Of a DNA stretch of 64,000 bases, positions 33,225 through 44,000 are shown in pieces. How positions within the stretch are numbered: the stretch's first letter is position 1; every line of letters starts with the position of its first letter. The stretch spans positions 64,725 to 128,724 of the forward strand of contig NW_005201360.1 of assembly GCF_000372725.1 (NCBI RefSeq), in the 5' to 3' direction. The notes beneath the pieces were generated by a model, which saw nothing but the letters and a program-made list of their open reading frames with translations, did not search any database and was not told the origin of the DNA. This DNA is from Emiliania huxleyi CCMP1516 (lineage: Eukaryota; Haptophyta; Isochrysidales; Noelaerhabdaceae). The position numbers and the translations under genes are program-made.

Positions 33225-35404
33225 CTACAGCCTGTACACCACATCGGCCGACGCCCAAGGGCAGGTTCTGGCGGGCGTGGGCGACATGTCCACCTTACGC
33301 AAGCTTGGACGGTTGTGGGGATGGCCTGCACACCCGCACCCGGAGGGCTCTTGGTGTTGGTCCTGGCGCCGCCGGCGCCGCCGCAAGTAGATTCCGGCCA
33401 GGAGTAGCGCACAGCTGACAACACATCCAGCGATTCCGGCAACGAGGGCGATGCTGCCTCCGCCCTCTGGTGGCGGCGGTGGCGGTGGGAGCGATGGTGG
33501 CGGCGGGAGCCATGGCGGTGGCGGCGGAGGCGGGTGGGGCGGAGGCGACGGAGGCGGAGGCGATGGGAGTGGCGGCTTGGGCGGCGGCGGATTTGGCGCC
33601 AGGTCGGGCGGGTGCGGCGGCGGCGAGGGTGGCGAGGGTGGTGGTGGAGATGGCGGCGGTGGCGATGGCGACGGCGGAGGAAGAGGCTCGGGGGAGGGTG
33701 GCGGCAACGGTGGAGGCGGTTGAGGTGACGGCGGTGGTGGACGTGGCACCGGTGGCCGGGGTGGCGGGGACGATGGTGACGGTGCGTTGCATAGCTCGGC
33801 GACATCAGTGGCGGCGGTGTCGCCGGCAGCGATGGCAATGGTGGCGGTGTGAGCAGTGATCGCACACGCGCGGATAACGTGACTCGAGGCTACCCTCGCC
33901 TCTTGAGTCGCTCGGAGCGAAGCCTCCAGCCGCGTGCCGCGATAATGATCGGCGGAAGTCAAAAGTCGGATGTGCACCTGTGTAACAACGCCCAGCTATC
34001 TCGCATCTCCCACCTGTCTCGCGTGTGAAGTGAGTTTGTCGGGCGGTGCGAGCGAGCCTGCACGTGATGGCGCTGGTCATCGGGGAGGTCGGCGTCGTAC
34101 CCCGAATCGTCCCGCAGAGAGACCCACGCCTCGCTGTTTGGGTAGTCCGCGTAGCACGAACGGCACAAGAAGCGGACCGCGGAGAGCACCGATGGCGCCG
34201 GCGGCTGGCCGACCGCATGGATGATGTACCGCTCGGCACCCTCGGGCTCAGCGAAGGCGACGTGGTCCGCGGTGATCCAGCCGAGCTGGAAACGGTTGAC
34301 CACATTGAACCTGGCGCGACCGGCGGCGGCGAGGAGTGCTACGGGGCTGACAGGTGTGGTGTGAAAGGGCCCTTTTCACACCCAGCTGTGGCTTCTCTGT
34401 GGGCGGGGCGTCGCACGCTTTCCAGTGGCGGTTCTGGCCCATGACGGAGGTCGTGTCGCCGTAAGAATTGGCCGGGATGCCCGCATGGTAGAGCCCGAGG
34501 TTGTGCCCGAGCTCGTGCACCCGCGTCATCGGTTGAGCGTCGCGTATCACTGTGAAGCACCGGCCGTGGCTGTCTTCTCTGCCTGGCGGCGCACAGCCCA
34601 CGTTGCCGATGCCTCCCCAGTTGCAGGAGCCAAATTCGCGGGGGACAAAGTACTCTCTATGCGTGAACAAGTTCGGGTCGATCCCCAGCTGCGACTTTGC
34701 CAAATCATTGGCGCGATTAAGCTCCGGAATCACGACCGCTTGGTAGTTACAGCCCAAGCTCTCCTCCGGGGTATGGTTGCCCATCATCACGGTGACGGCC
34801 ATCACCGACGCGGCCTGGTCCAGCGAGGTGGCACCATACGAGGAGAAATTGAGGGCGTCGTTCACCCAGCCAGTCACCGTTCCCGAAACCTTGACGCCGC
34901 CAGCAGTGCCCCACATTCCATTGTCAGCGCACTCGTTGTTGCAGTAGTCTGGTGCCGCATCGGTGTACACAAGGCGGAGCGTCACGACCGTTCGTGCCAT
35001 GGCGGCCCCGAGAGAAGTGTCCACGAGCGCGCGTGCACTCCTCGGCGCCATGGCGCCGGCAGTTCGAGCGATCTCTGCCTGAGGCAATGCCCTTGCCACA
35101 GGGCCGCCACGCCTGCCCGAGCCGAGGGCTGAAGCGGCGGCGATGGGGTCGAGGGCGGGAGCGCTCACGTTCAGGGTGACTGGGTGGTCAGCAGGGGCGC
35201 CGGAGAAGCACGGGCTGTCCGCAGAGACGTAATGCACTCCTCTGTCTCTTGTGGAGCAGACACCGTAAGCGAGCTGAGCGTGCGAGGCGCCCCAGTAATC
35301 TTCCGTGAGGAGCTCAAGGCGCTCGCACTCGAGCAGCATGCCTTGCGGCTGGGCGGCCAAATAGGTCTGGCGGCAAAAGGCAGGCTGGCAGCGTTCGAGG
35401 TCGC
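33225..35404 (-). CDS. Gametolysin-like M11 zinc metallopeptidase with Pro-rich stalk and membrane anchor (5' end missing)
   Basis: The zinc motif HELGHNLGLYHAG (HExxHxxGxxH) with downstream NRHW and LGWI marks the peptidase M11 family, which degrades cell-wall or matrix proteins in green algae and occurs in other algae. The chain continues through FNVVNRFQLGWITADHVAFA and SLRDDSGYDADLP, then VHIRLLTSADHYRGTRLEAS, a 100-residue Pro/Ser-rich stalk, one transmembrane helix (ALVAGIAGCVVSCALLLAGI) followed by Arg6, and a short cytoplasmic tail. A type I surface protease is therefore inferred. The first exon with a signal peptide was not found: an acceptor CCCTCAG sits just before 35404. At least two introns lie between 34380 and 33990; their exact borders are uncertain. 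Confidence 0.82.
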
Positions 35405-35575
35405 CTGAGGGTCGGGCGGATCCAGGACGGGCGGTGAAACGCGTGTCACAACGCGCGAAAAGCCGAAAGCCGCAAATGCCCGCTGTCTGCCGAAAGCTGG
35501 TGTTCGTTTGGTGAAACCCGGCGACTCGACGGGTCGGCGGAACCCTGTACGAGTGAGAGTATATGTGTAGGGGGG

Positions 35576-35590
35576 AGGGAGAGAGAGAGA

Positions 35591-35666
<76 letters not shown>

Positions 35667-35710
35667 CAGAGGGAGAGAGAGAGAGAGAGAGGGGGGGGGG
35701 GAGACAGAGA
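35576..35710 (+). repeat. (GA)n-rich microsatellite
   Basis: About 130 bp of GA dinucleotides with a few GGGA/GCAGAG interruptions and a poly-G tail. With 32009-32195 it brackets the block containing the coiled-coil and M11 genes, both with GA on the plus strand. Confidence 0.97.
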
Positions 35711-35747
35711 GGGTGAACCTTCTTTTTTTCTATCTACCAGGCACATG

Positions 35748-35779
35748 TAGGATTGAGAGCAGCCTCGCTCTCAATCCTA
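35748..35779. repeat. Perfect 13-bp hairpin
   Basis: Arms TAGGATTGAGAGC (35748-35760) and GCTCTCAATCCTA (35767-35779) pair perfectly around a 6-base loop. Related half-sites (CTAGGATTGTGAG) recur near 35815. Confidence 0.9.
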
Positions 35780-36466
35780 GAAGTCGAAGGACTGTGAGCA
35801 GCACTCCTAAAGTTCTAGGATTGTGAGCTAAGCTGCTCCGCAACACGCAACCCTAGACTTTGCTCGGATTGCGAGCGCGCGATGGTAGTAAGTAGTCGTA
35901 GGCGTCATCCACCAGTCACAAACAGAGTTGTTTGGTATTGAAAATCTCCCCCCCAGTCACCTTCGTTCGGCCGTGCCCCCGCGAGGGGCGCGGTCGACAC
36001 CAGAAGGGGGTTGTATGACGTTCTCTAGAGACGACGTAGTCGGGGACGTCCGCAATCACAATGTGGACGGACACGACGGGGCGAGGTGTGAAAGCACAGA
36101 GGCAACCAACACACACTAGGGTTCGTTCGGGAGAGAGTGCCTGACGGGCTTCGGCCCGACGTCCCAGGGCCTTCTCCGTACGAGGGGAGCACGTCTCGCG
36201 CGCGGGGGCGGCGAGCAGGGCCTCGGATTCGCGCATGATCCGGTTCCGAGTGCTCTGGGAAAGAATTACAGACTTGCAAGGGAAAAGAAAACTCGAAGCA
36301 CCCTCTACAAGCTCTCCGTTTGCTGCCTTGCTGCCGCTCGGCTTTGCTGCCTTGCTGACGGCTCCGCTGCCGTTCGGCTTTGCTGCCTTGCTGACTCCGC
36401 TGTCTTCGCTGTGCCCCCGGCTCCGCTTCCTTCGGCTGTGCCTCGCCCTTGCTGGAGAGCCTCACC
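35780..36466. promoter_or_regulatory. Upstream region of the 1010-residue gene, with GCTGCCTTGCTG-type repeats
   Basis: Intergenic. From about 36315 to 36410 units of GCTTTGCTGCCTTGCTGAC recur, ending close to the start codon; they are probably in the 5' UTR. No ORF with a motif was seen. Confidence 0.45.
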
Positions 36467-39400
36467 ATGTCCGACGCGCAAGCGAAGCTCGTCCTCTACA
36501 GAAGCTACCTCGGCACCGTCCAGCGCTTCCACGACTCGAGCACTCGTGCGCTCGGCGGCTACGCCCGAGTCGTGGACGTCGTGCTGAACGGGGACGAGGT
36601 CGAGCTTCGCATCGAGACGCTGCACAGCGCGGAGCCGTCCGGCGAGTCGTGGATCGAGGAGGAGCCGGACGAGTGCGCGGCTCACTTGTGCGAGTCCGCC
36701 GCCTCGGACATTGCCGCCGCCATTCTTCCCGACGCCGCAGCCAGCACGGCCGCGCCCGCCGGCGTCCTGTCCACAGTCCTCGCCGTCCTGGGGCAGCCTG
36801 CGACCATCCTGGGGCAGCCTGCGAGCACTGTCATGTCGGCGTCCTTCGTGCTCAAGGCGGGTCTCCGCCGCCTGGGCGAGTCGCTCGCACGCTCCGCAAG
36901 AGAGGAGGGAGGGCGCGCCGCCATGTTGCGGATAAAGGAACGAGCGCAGCGGCGAGGGGCCGAAGAGGCATGGCGCGTGAGGGCGAAATATAAGCCGGGG
37001 GATCCCGACGGGATCGATGGCGCAGACCGGGCGCGGGCCAAGGCAGAGGAGGCGGCGCAAAAGGAGCTGGCCGCCAGCATCGCACGGATCGGGCTGTTTG
37101 CCGACACGACCGCCGCTGCGGCCCTGCTCAAGCCGGTGTCTCAGGTGCTCTCCCGCGGCCTCGACGCATCGGCCGTGCCGCGGGTGCTGGAGACTCTGCG
37201 CCGGCGGCTGGCGGCGGCGTGGCACGCGAGCGAGAGCAGCCTGATCTCTCGGCTGACCTCGATCGAGACCACCACCGCCTCGCTCGACGAGGCGCTCGCC
37301 GCGCCGTGGAGCGATGGCCGCGCAGCGCTCACTCGCCTCCGCGATGCGCTGGCGAGGCTGCTTCAACGAGACGTTGACAGCGAGTGGCAGGCGGCTTGCG
37401 ACGAGGCGCTCGAGGAGTGCAGGGATCTGGCCACGAGCGAGCCGCGCCAGATCGACGGCCGCCTCCGCGCTCTCGAGGAGAGGCTGCTCTCGCTGGCGCG
37501 GGAGGCATGCGCTCTCCTGCCGGAATGGAAGCGGCTGCGCGCTGAGGAAAGGACTCGCGAAAACTTTCGTGCGCTTCGCACCGACGTCGCAGCGCACACG
37601 CGCATCGCCGACGGGGACGTCGAGGAGGCTGCGGCGCAGCTCGTTGCCGAGGTGCGAGCCGCCGTGCGAGCCGTGCCGGAGTTGTACGAGCAGGCCATGG
37701 ACGCCGCCATCGACGAGGTCAAGCAGAATCCGGCGCACGCATCGTACTCTCGGAATCTCAGCCAGCTCGTGCGAGAGAAGGCGGGTATCCTGAAACAGTG
37801 CAAGGAAGCGCGAGACGAGTTGGCGGAGGCGGCGGTCGAGACGGCAAAAGCGAGGCTCGCCGTGTGGCGGGAAGAGGCGATCGCAGCCGTGTCGGCCGTG
37901 CAGCGCACCGCAAGAGAGGGTCAAGCAGGCGGCGGCGGCGCGAGCAGCGACGAGCTCCGCCGTGCGCTGAGGCAGCTCCCCTCCGGGGCCGAGGGCAGTC
38001 TCGTCCAGGCTCTGATTGCGTCGGCGGGGGATGACGCGGCAGCAAGCATCTCGAAGCTCGTCGAGCGCCGCGTGGATGACCTGCTCGCCTCCTTCGGCGA
38101 GGCGCTGTGCAAAGGCGGGCGGCACACGTGCGTGCTCTGTGGAGACGCGGGCGCAGCTCTCGGCAAGGCGAGCGTTTCCCACTTCCCCGCGGGCTTTTGT
38201 GGCTGGGCTTCAGGCGTCTGCGATGCGCAAGCATGCGAGTGTTGGGGCAAGGGGAAGCAGCGGGCCGTGAAGCTTGGCGACGTTGCGCTGCAGCCGCTCC
38301 CAGCCTTCCAGTTTCTCGGCTTGCGGGAGGACGCCTCTGCGGCTGCGGTGTCGAAGAGCTTGCGCTCGGCGATGCGACAGCATCACGCGGATCGTGCGGG
38401 CGGCACGGCGGCTGGCTGGGCTGCGTGTGAGGAGGTCGGCCGCTGCCTCCGCCAGGACGCGGCCCGCAGCGCGTACTTGGAAGGTCGCGGCCATGAGTAC
38501 TTCGTGAAGCACTACGGCGACGACCCGGCGGAGCAGCTGGCGAAGATTAAAAAAGAGCATGAGTCTGCGCTGACGGAGCACCGCGCCCGGTTGGCGGGAG
38601 CCAATCGGGCGCAACAGTCGAGCTCGATACGACCGGAGGGGCCGCGCAGGATTGAGGACAAGACGCTCCTGCCTACCCGGCTGCCAAAGACGAGCGCGAG
38701 GCAGTACTCCATCGAACATGAGGAATGGGTGGACGGCAAAAACTTCCCCAGCGTGCGGACGCGTGTCGATTGGGCGTCTCGGCTCACCGACAGCATGCTG
38801 GAAAAGGGCTGCTACTACGAGCTGGAGGTGGCCTCGGTCCTCGGCCCTCGGTCCGCTTCGCCGCCGGACTCGTCATACGTAAGGAGATACAAGGGGCTGC
38901 AGACTCACTTCGAGTTGAGCCTCTGCGACGAGAGTGCCGCCCCTCGGACGTTTCACCTTCGCGTGCGTGCTCGTGCGGCGGATGGGTCCTTCGCATCAGA
39001 ATGGTCTGAGCCGCAGTCGGTGGTTGTGAGTGAGCTCGATCAGCTGCGCGATTGGGCGTCTGAGGAGATGCTCAAGCAGCTCAAGAGCCTCGCCAAGCGC
39101 GCTACCGACGCGCAGGCGGCGTTTAAGCAGCAGCACTTTTCCTTCCCGTTCGCCAGGCTCGTCGACGACTTGCAGGCAGCTGTGCTTGAGGCCAACGCGG
39201 ACAACTTCCAGGGAAGCAGCGTGCTACTGCCGGGCCGCTTGCTGAAGAAGAAAAGACGTTTGTGCCTGGTCTACACGCGCGACATATCCGCCGAGTGGCA
39301 CGCGCGTCTCGGCAAGGCCCTCGCTGACACACAAGAGCTTCAGCGGGCGGCGGAGGCGGAGGTCGCCGCTCAGAAAGCCGTCGCTCTCTTCGAACACTTG

Positions 39401-39499
39401 CATCTAGGACGGCACGCCATGAGAAGAGGCCCAATTTCAAACGGTGTACCTGTGTTAGTGCCAGGGCGCGCCCCAGTGCGCGATTTCTATTCTTTTTGA
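36467..39499 (+). CDS. Large helical protein with degenerate J domain, Cys cluster and FN3-like domain; unknown function
   Basis: Intronless, 1010 residues, ATG in good context (CACCATGTCC). Residues 1-540 are mostly long charged helices. Around 550-600 lies a Cys/His cluster (HTCVLCGDAG, CGWASGVCDAQACECWG) that could bind zinc. Next is a J-like fold, FLGLREDASAAAVSKSLRSA, MRQHHADRAGG, YLEGRGHEYFVKHYG, in which the essential HPD is HAD (proline replaced), so Hsp70 stimulation is doubtful. Residues of about 755-860 resemble fibronectin type III (YYELEVASVLGP, FHLRVRARAADGSFASEWSE). The C-terminus is again helical. I know no protein with this order of parts. No signal peptide, so likely cytosolic or nuclear. 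Confidence 0.75.
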   Translation: MSDAQAKLVLYRSYLGTVQRFHDSSTRALGGYARVVDVVLNGDEVELRIETLHSAEPSGESWIEEEPDECAAHLCESAASDIAAAILPDAAASTAAPAGVLSTVLAVLGQPATILGQPASTVMSASFVLKAGLRRLGESLARSAREEGGRAAMLRIKERAQRRGAEEAWRVRAKYKPGDPDGIDGADRARAKAEEAAQKELAASIARIGLFADTTAAAALLKPVSQVLSRGLDASAVPRVLETLRRRLAAAWHASESSLISRLTSIETTTASLDEALAAPWSDGRAALTRLRDALARLLQRDVDSEWQAACDEALEECRDLATSEPRQIDGRLRALEERLLSLAREACALLPEWKRLRAEERTRENFRALRTDVAAHTRIADGDVEEAAAQLVAEVRAAVRAVPELYEQAMDAAIDEVKQNPAHASYSRNLSQLVREKAGILKQCKEARDELAEAAVETAKARLAVWREEAIAAVSAVQRTAREGQAGGGGASSDELRRALRQLPSGAEGSLVQALIASAGDDAAASISKLVERRVDDLLASFGEALCKGGRHTCVLCGDAGAALGKASVSHFPAGFCGWASGVCDAQACECWGKGKQRAVKLGDVALQPLPAFQFLGLREDASAAAVSKSLRSAMRQHHADRAGGTAAGWAACEEVGRCLRQDAARSAYLEGRGHEYFVKHYGDDPAEQLAKIKKEHESALTEHRARLAGANRAQQSSSIRPEGPRRIEDKTLLPTRLPKTSARQYSIEHEEWVDGKNFPSVRTRVDWASRLTDSMLEKGCYYELEVASVLGPRSASPPDSSYVRRYKGLQTHFELSLCDESAAPRTFHLRVRARAADGSFASEWSEPQSVVVSELDQLRDWASEEMLKQLKSLAKRATDAQAAFKQQHFSFPFARLVDDLQAAVLEANADNFQGSSVLLPGRLLKKKRRLCLVYTRDISAEWHARLGKALADTQELQRAAEAEVAAQKAVALFEHLHLGRHAMRRGPISNGVPVLVPGRAPVRDFYSF

Positions 39500-39536
39500 A
39501 AAAATCAAGGATGGGGCTTGCGGCTCTTGGGCGAGG

Positions 39537-39956
39537 ATGGAGGCGGAGGCGGTAGAGGACAGAGCCTCGAGCGCAGCGGACACGGCAGTGCCGAAGCCAC
39601 TGCCAGATGTGGTCGACCGACTGCACGCCAAGGTTACCGAGATGTGCGAGGCCTACTTCACGTCGATCGGGCACCTCCAGTCGCAGGCGCCGCCGCTCCC
39701 AGCCGGGAGCGCGGCGGGCGCGGCAGCGGGGCCGGGCGCCGAGACGGTGGCCTCCTTTGCGTCCGACGTGACGCGGCTGCACCGCGAGTTTGATGGCCTC
39801 GTGGACGAGCTCGAGAGCCAGCAGTGCAGCGAATCCGAGCAACTCGCGGCGATCGAGACGCTCCAGTCAGAGCTCCGGAGAGCCGACGCGGAGCTCCGCA
39901 CCGAGGCGGCCGCCCTCAAAGAGATTGGCTGGCGGCGCTCGGAGCCGTCCACGTGA
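39537..39956 (+). CDS. MED21: Mediator complex subunit 21-like protein
   Basis: 139 residues, intronless, starting only 37 bp after the preceding stop. The pattern VDRLHAKVTEMCEAYFTSIG, HLQSQAPPLP, a short low-complexity loop, VTRLHREFDGLVDELE and then a coiled coil (EQLAAIETLQSELRRADAEL) follows the plant/animal MED21 layout, including the QxxAPP stretch known from plants. MED21 pairs with MED7 in the hinge of the Mediator middle module in the nucleus. Assignment is by pattern only. Confidence 0.6.
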   Translation: MEAEAVEDRASSAADTAVPKPLPDVVDRLHAKVTEMCEAYFTSIGHLQSQAPPLPAGSAAGAAAGPGAETVASFASDVTRLHREFDGLVDELESQQCSESEQLAAIETLQSELRRADAELRTEAAALKEIGWRRSEPST

Positions 39957-40210
39957 GGAGCCGCCATGTTGTCATCGCCATATTTCCACCCAGACCGGAT
40001 TCTAGCTGTTTATAGCAGTTGCCGTTTCGTCGTCGTCGGCTTCAGCCACTCAGCACTCTGCACTCAGGACTCCGCCCCGGCTCCCCCGCCAGAACGGCCC
40101 TCTCGCGCCTCTTCCCCACCACAGCAGCACGAGCCACGACACTGCACGCACGAGCACGCCACCCTGCTTCCCGCCTCTCGCCCCCTGGCGCCCTGGGATG
40201 TGTACAAACC
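39957..40210. other. Intergenic, no gene seen
   Basis: 3' flank of the MED21-like gene. It ends with the target duplication (TACAAACC) of the MITE. Confidence 0.4.
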
Positions 40211-40582
40211 CAGTGGCAGTGCTCAAACTTTACCGGTATGGGAGTTTTTGGCTAATCAAACCCAAGGCCTGCACTAATCAAAAAGTGGTACGGGATACCA
40301 GTTGCCTCACGGAAATCAAAGCGAGTCGGAGTGCCTTCTTGGTGGCAAAATCGGCAAAATCGGCAAAATACCGGGTATTTTGCGGGTATACCTGGAAAAA
40401 CCCGGGTATACCCGGGTAATACCCGCACTTTTGCATGGTTTCGCCCCCGGGACCACACCGACAGCCGCTACAACTACTGAAAACCCCGCATACCACTTTC
40501 GCATACCACTATACCATACCACTCCAAAACTAATCAAAATATCGCCAAATACCAGTCTCATACCGGTAAAGTTTGAGCACTG
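40211..40582. mobile_element. hAT-like MITE, 372 bp, 8-bp target duplication
   Basis: The termini CAGTGCTCAAACTTTACCGG continue to TATG and form 24-bp inverted repeats; the left end has an extra CAGTGG. Direct repeats TACAAACC (40203-40210 and 40583-40590) flank the element exactly. A CAGTG terminus with an 8-bp duplication is the hAT signature. The interior contains palindromic ACCCGGGTATACCCGGGTA-type DNA and no transposase. Confidence 0.93.
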
Positions 40583-40590
40583 TACAAACC

Positions 40591-40665
40591 TACATTGCTG
40601 TCTTACGGTCCGACCTGCGGGCATCGCCTACGCTCGGCACCGGGCACCGCCTCGGTATACAAAAT
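40591..40665 (+). repeat. Dispersed repeat C, copy 2
   Basis: Resembles about 15370-15440: TACATTGCTGTCTTACGGTC, then GGCACCGGGCACCGCCTCGG and TATACAAA. The hAT-like MITE is inserted at its left edge. Confidence 0.75.
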
Positions 40666-40689
40666 CTGCCCGATGGGCGATGGTGCGAA

Positions 40690-40905
40690 TCAAAGAGAGA
40701 AAGAAAGAAAACAGACAGTCGAAGAGAGGGATGGGAGGACGGCACGCCGCCGCCACCACCACACAGGGATTTTAAGGAGAGGAGTGTGGTGCGCTAGCCG
40801 TCGCCCACCCTTGGGCGTCTGCCTTATCTCTCTTCGCAGTTTCTCACCAATTCTCGCTGCAACCTCCATGCCACCTCGCGGTCGTCCCACTCTCGTCGTT
40901 CTCCG
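40690..40905 (+). repeat. Dispersed repeat B, copy 2
   Basis: Near-full copy of 22780-23005 with scattered substitutions and small indels. Unknown class; no terminal repeats were recognised. Confidence 0.9.
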
Positions 40906-41016
40906 CCTAAGTGCAAAAGGATTTCTTTAACCAGCGGCCTCGGAAATTCTTTATCCACTCTGCTGCCGCTCGATGCGCCGTAGCGTTGTGAGTGAAGAGT
41001 GTTCTAGCAGTAGTGC

Positions 41017-44000
41017 ATGAGTCTCGTCGACTCGGGCGTCAAGCGGCAACGCCTGGATGCGTCCACCTGGCTGCTCTCCGGAGAGCAAACGGGTGCATAC
41101 GAGGGTGGCGAGGAGGCGGGCGGAGAGGACGGAGAGGACATAGAGGACGAGGTCGACGATGAAGACATGTGGGAGGACGCCGGCGGTGCGGATGGCGTCG
41201 CCCCTGCGCCGGACGCCGCCCACACATTGATGATGCCGACTGGGAACCTCACCTTGATGCTCGACGCCGAGGACCGGCCCGGTGGACCCGTGGGCGCACC
41301 TGCGGCGGCAGATCCCGGTCTGAAGACGATCCTCTCAGCGGAGGAGGAGCGGAGGCAGCGGCTGCTGCTCAAGGCGGCGAAGCAGGCGGAGCGTCAAGAG
41401 GGGCAGCGCCGGCGCGAGGTGCACGACAGGAGGCTGCGTCGGTATCGCCTCGTCGAGGCCGTACCTCGACCCTCCCGGAAGTCTCTTGCCTAGGCGTTTG
41501 AGGTGGTGCACCGAGTGGCGCTGCAGTGCTGGCTGGCGCACGGCGTGCAGCTCTCGCAGCAGGTGCCGTCGCAGCGCGGAGGCCGTCTGCAGCCGCGAGA
41601 GCGACGGTGCTCACTCGGCCCATCGCCGCGTCTCGCGCCTGCAGGCGTCGGAGCCGCTGTTGCACTCGCTCCTCCTCTCGCTCCTCCCGCCCGACCTCGC
41701 GCTTGCCTCGGCGCCGCGGCGGCTCGACCTCGCCGGCCTCCGCCGCATCCTCGCGTGGCTGCCCTCCTGCTTCGACGCCGCGACGCACGGCACGCGCCGC
41801 ACCCCGCACTGCCCAGCAGCCGGAACCACGGGCGCGCCAGTCCCGACACGCCCGCGACACGCCCGCGACAAGCCCGCGACACGCGCCCGCGACACGCCCA
41901 CGCCTGCAGGCGGCGACGGCGCCGCAGGGCCGGTGCGGCTCATCGAGCGGCGGTGGCTGCTCCTCTCGCTGCTGCACCTCGGCCGCGAGCCCGGCGCGCC
42001 AGACTGGGCGGCGGCGGCGGTCAGCGGCTGAGGCAGAGGGGCAGCTGTCCGCGATACGTCCACGACGCGTCCGCCAGCTTTGTCCAAAAGGTGGGCGCCG
42101 TCGAGGCGGAGCTGAGCCGCGCGCCACGAGTCGCGGCGGGGGCGGCCGCGGCGTTCGTTCCTCCTCCCGGGCGCGGCTCGGCGCTGCGTGAGCGGCTGGC
42201 GCGCGCGCCGTTTCCCACCCTCCCGCCTCCGCGCCCTCGCCCTCTCACCGCCGCCCAGCCCGCCGCCACCCTCGCCAGCGCCTCCCGGCCCGCCACCGCC
42301 GAGCCCGCCGCCGCCGTCGCCACCGCCACCGAGCCCTCGCCCTCTATCGCCACCAGCGGGTGCGCGCGTCTCGGAAGAGCGACCGCCTCACGAGGCTGCG
42401 CTTTGGCTTGGACAGGCGGAGCTGGCGCACGAGGCGCACGCAGCGGCGCTGCTGCGGCCCGCCGAGGCTGGCGGCGGCGGCACCGCCGGTGGGAGCGGCG
42501 GCGGGGAGGGGAGGGAGGCGGAGGGGGAAGCGGAGGCGCGAGGGGCGGGCTGAGCAGCAGCGTCTGCCTCTCGGCTGCACTTGGGGGGCTCCTCTCGGCT
42601 GTAGGAGCTCGCTCCGCAGCAGCGCGTGCGCGTGGTTGGCATCTCCTCCAAGCCGGAGCTGAACGGGTGCACCCGCCCTCACGCCCTCACGCCCTCACGC
42701 CCTCGCGCCTTCGCGCCCTCCCCTCTCCCCCTTCCGTTCTCCGCCCTCCTGCTCGCTCCCCCGCCCCGCCGCCTCCCCCCCCTCACTCGCCTCACCACGC
42801 GTCCGCGTCCGGCGGCGGCAGGCGCGAGGCGACCGTCGTCCGTTTCGACTCCAAGCTCGGCAGGTGGAGGGTGCGCACGGACGCCGGAGCCAACCTCGCC
42901 CTCTTGCGCGGCAACTTGGAGCGTGTCGGAGGCAGCAGCAGCGGCGGCGGCGGCAGCAGCAGCAGCGGCGGTGGCAGCAGCAGCAGCAGCGGCGGCGGCG
43001 GCAGCAGCAGCAGCAGCGGGGGTGGCGGCAGCAGCAGCACGAGGACGGGCGGCGGCGGCGGCGGTGGCGAGAGCGACGTCGCGCGCGGCTCGCTGCAGGA
43101 GGCGCTGGCGACGCGCCGCGCGACAGCGACGCAACAGCTGCTAGTCGTTCTCGGCCTCCTCCGCAGCCGCGGGCTGACGGCGAGGCTGGTGGTCGCGCTG
43201 CAGCCGCCGCCGCGCAAGCCGCCGCCCAAGCCCAAGCCCAAGGCGGCCGGCGGCGGCGGGAAGGCCGCTTCGGGGGCGGTGAGGACGGCCAAGCCTCCGC
43301 ACCAGGTTCCGTGCTGGGCCGAGGCGCGCCGCCGCCGCCCCGGGAGAGCAGATTTGGCGGGCTGCGCCTCTCAGCGCTTCTCAGCGCGGCGCCCCCCCCG
43401 CCCCCCTTTCCAGGTGTATCTCCCGCGCGAGGGTCGGTGGGTCGCCCTGGACCCCTTCTTCAAGCCGAGCGCCCCCGCCGTCGACACTCCCGAGGCCATC
43501 CTCTCCGCGCGCGTGTCTGGCCGCGCCCTCGCCGCGCGCGCGTACATCGTCGGCTTCGGTGCGCACCGCGGGGTGTGGGTGTGGGTGTGAGGGGTGGGCA
43601 GGCTGGGGCGAGAGGGTGGGTGGCCCCTCCGGTGGTCTCTCACCGCGGGCCTGACCACGGGCGCCGCCCCCCTCCCCGTAGGCGAGGACGAGTCCGCCGT
43701 CGACGTCACGGTGCGGTACGTGCCTGACTACGCCGCCTGCCGCGCCGTCCGCACGTCGCACGAGTGGTGGGAGGCGGCGCTCGCCCTCAGTCGGCGAGGC
43801 GGCGCCGGCGCAGAGGCGCGAGCCGGCGGCGGAGAGGAGGGGCGGGCAGAGGAGCGGGAGGCGCTGGCTCGCGGCGCAACGAGTCGCGACCCCGTCGACC
43901 TCACTGCAGACTTGCCGCCCGACGCCGCCGCCCCCGCCGCGAGCCACGCGGGGCCGTCCACCTCGGCCGCCGCTGCAGCCGCCGCCGCCGAGGCGGCCGA

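Noticed and set aside
33451-33859. Gly-rich plus-strand frames
   Set aside because: They are the complement of the Pro-rich stalk of the M11 protease.
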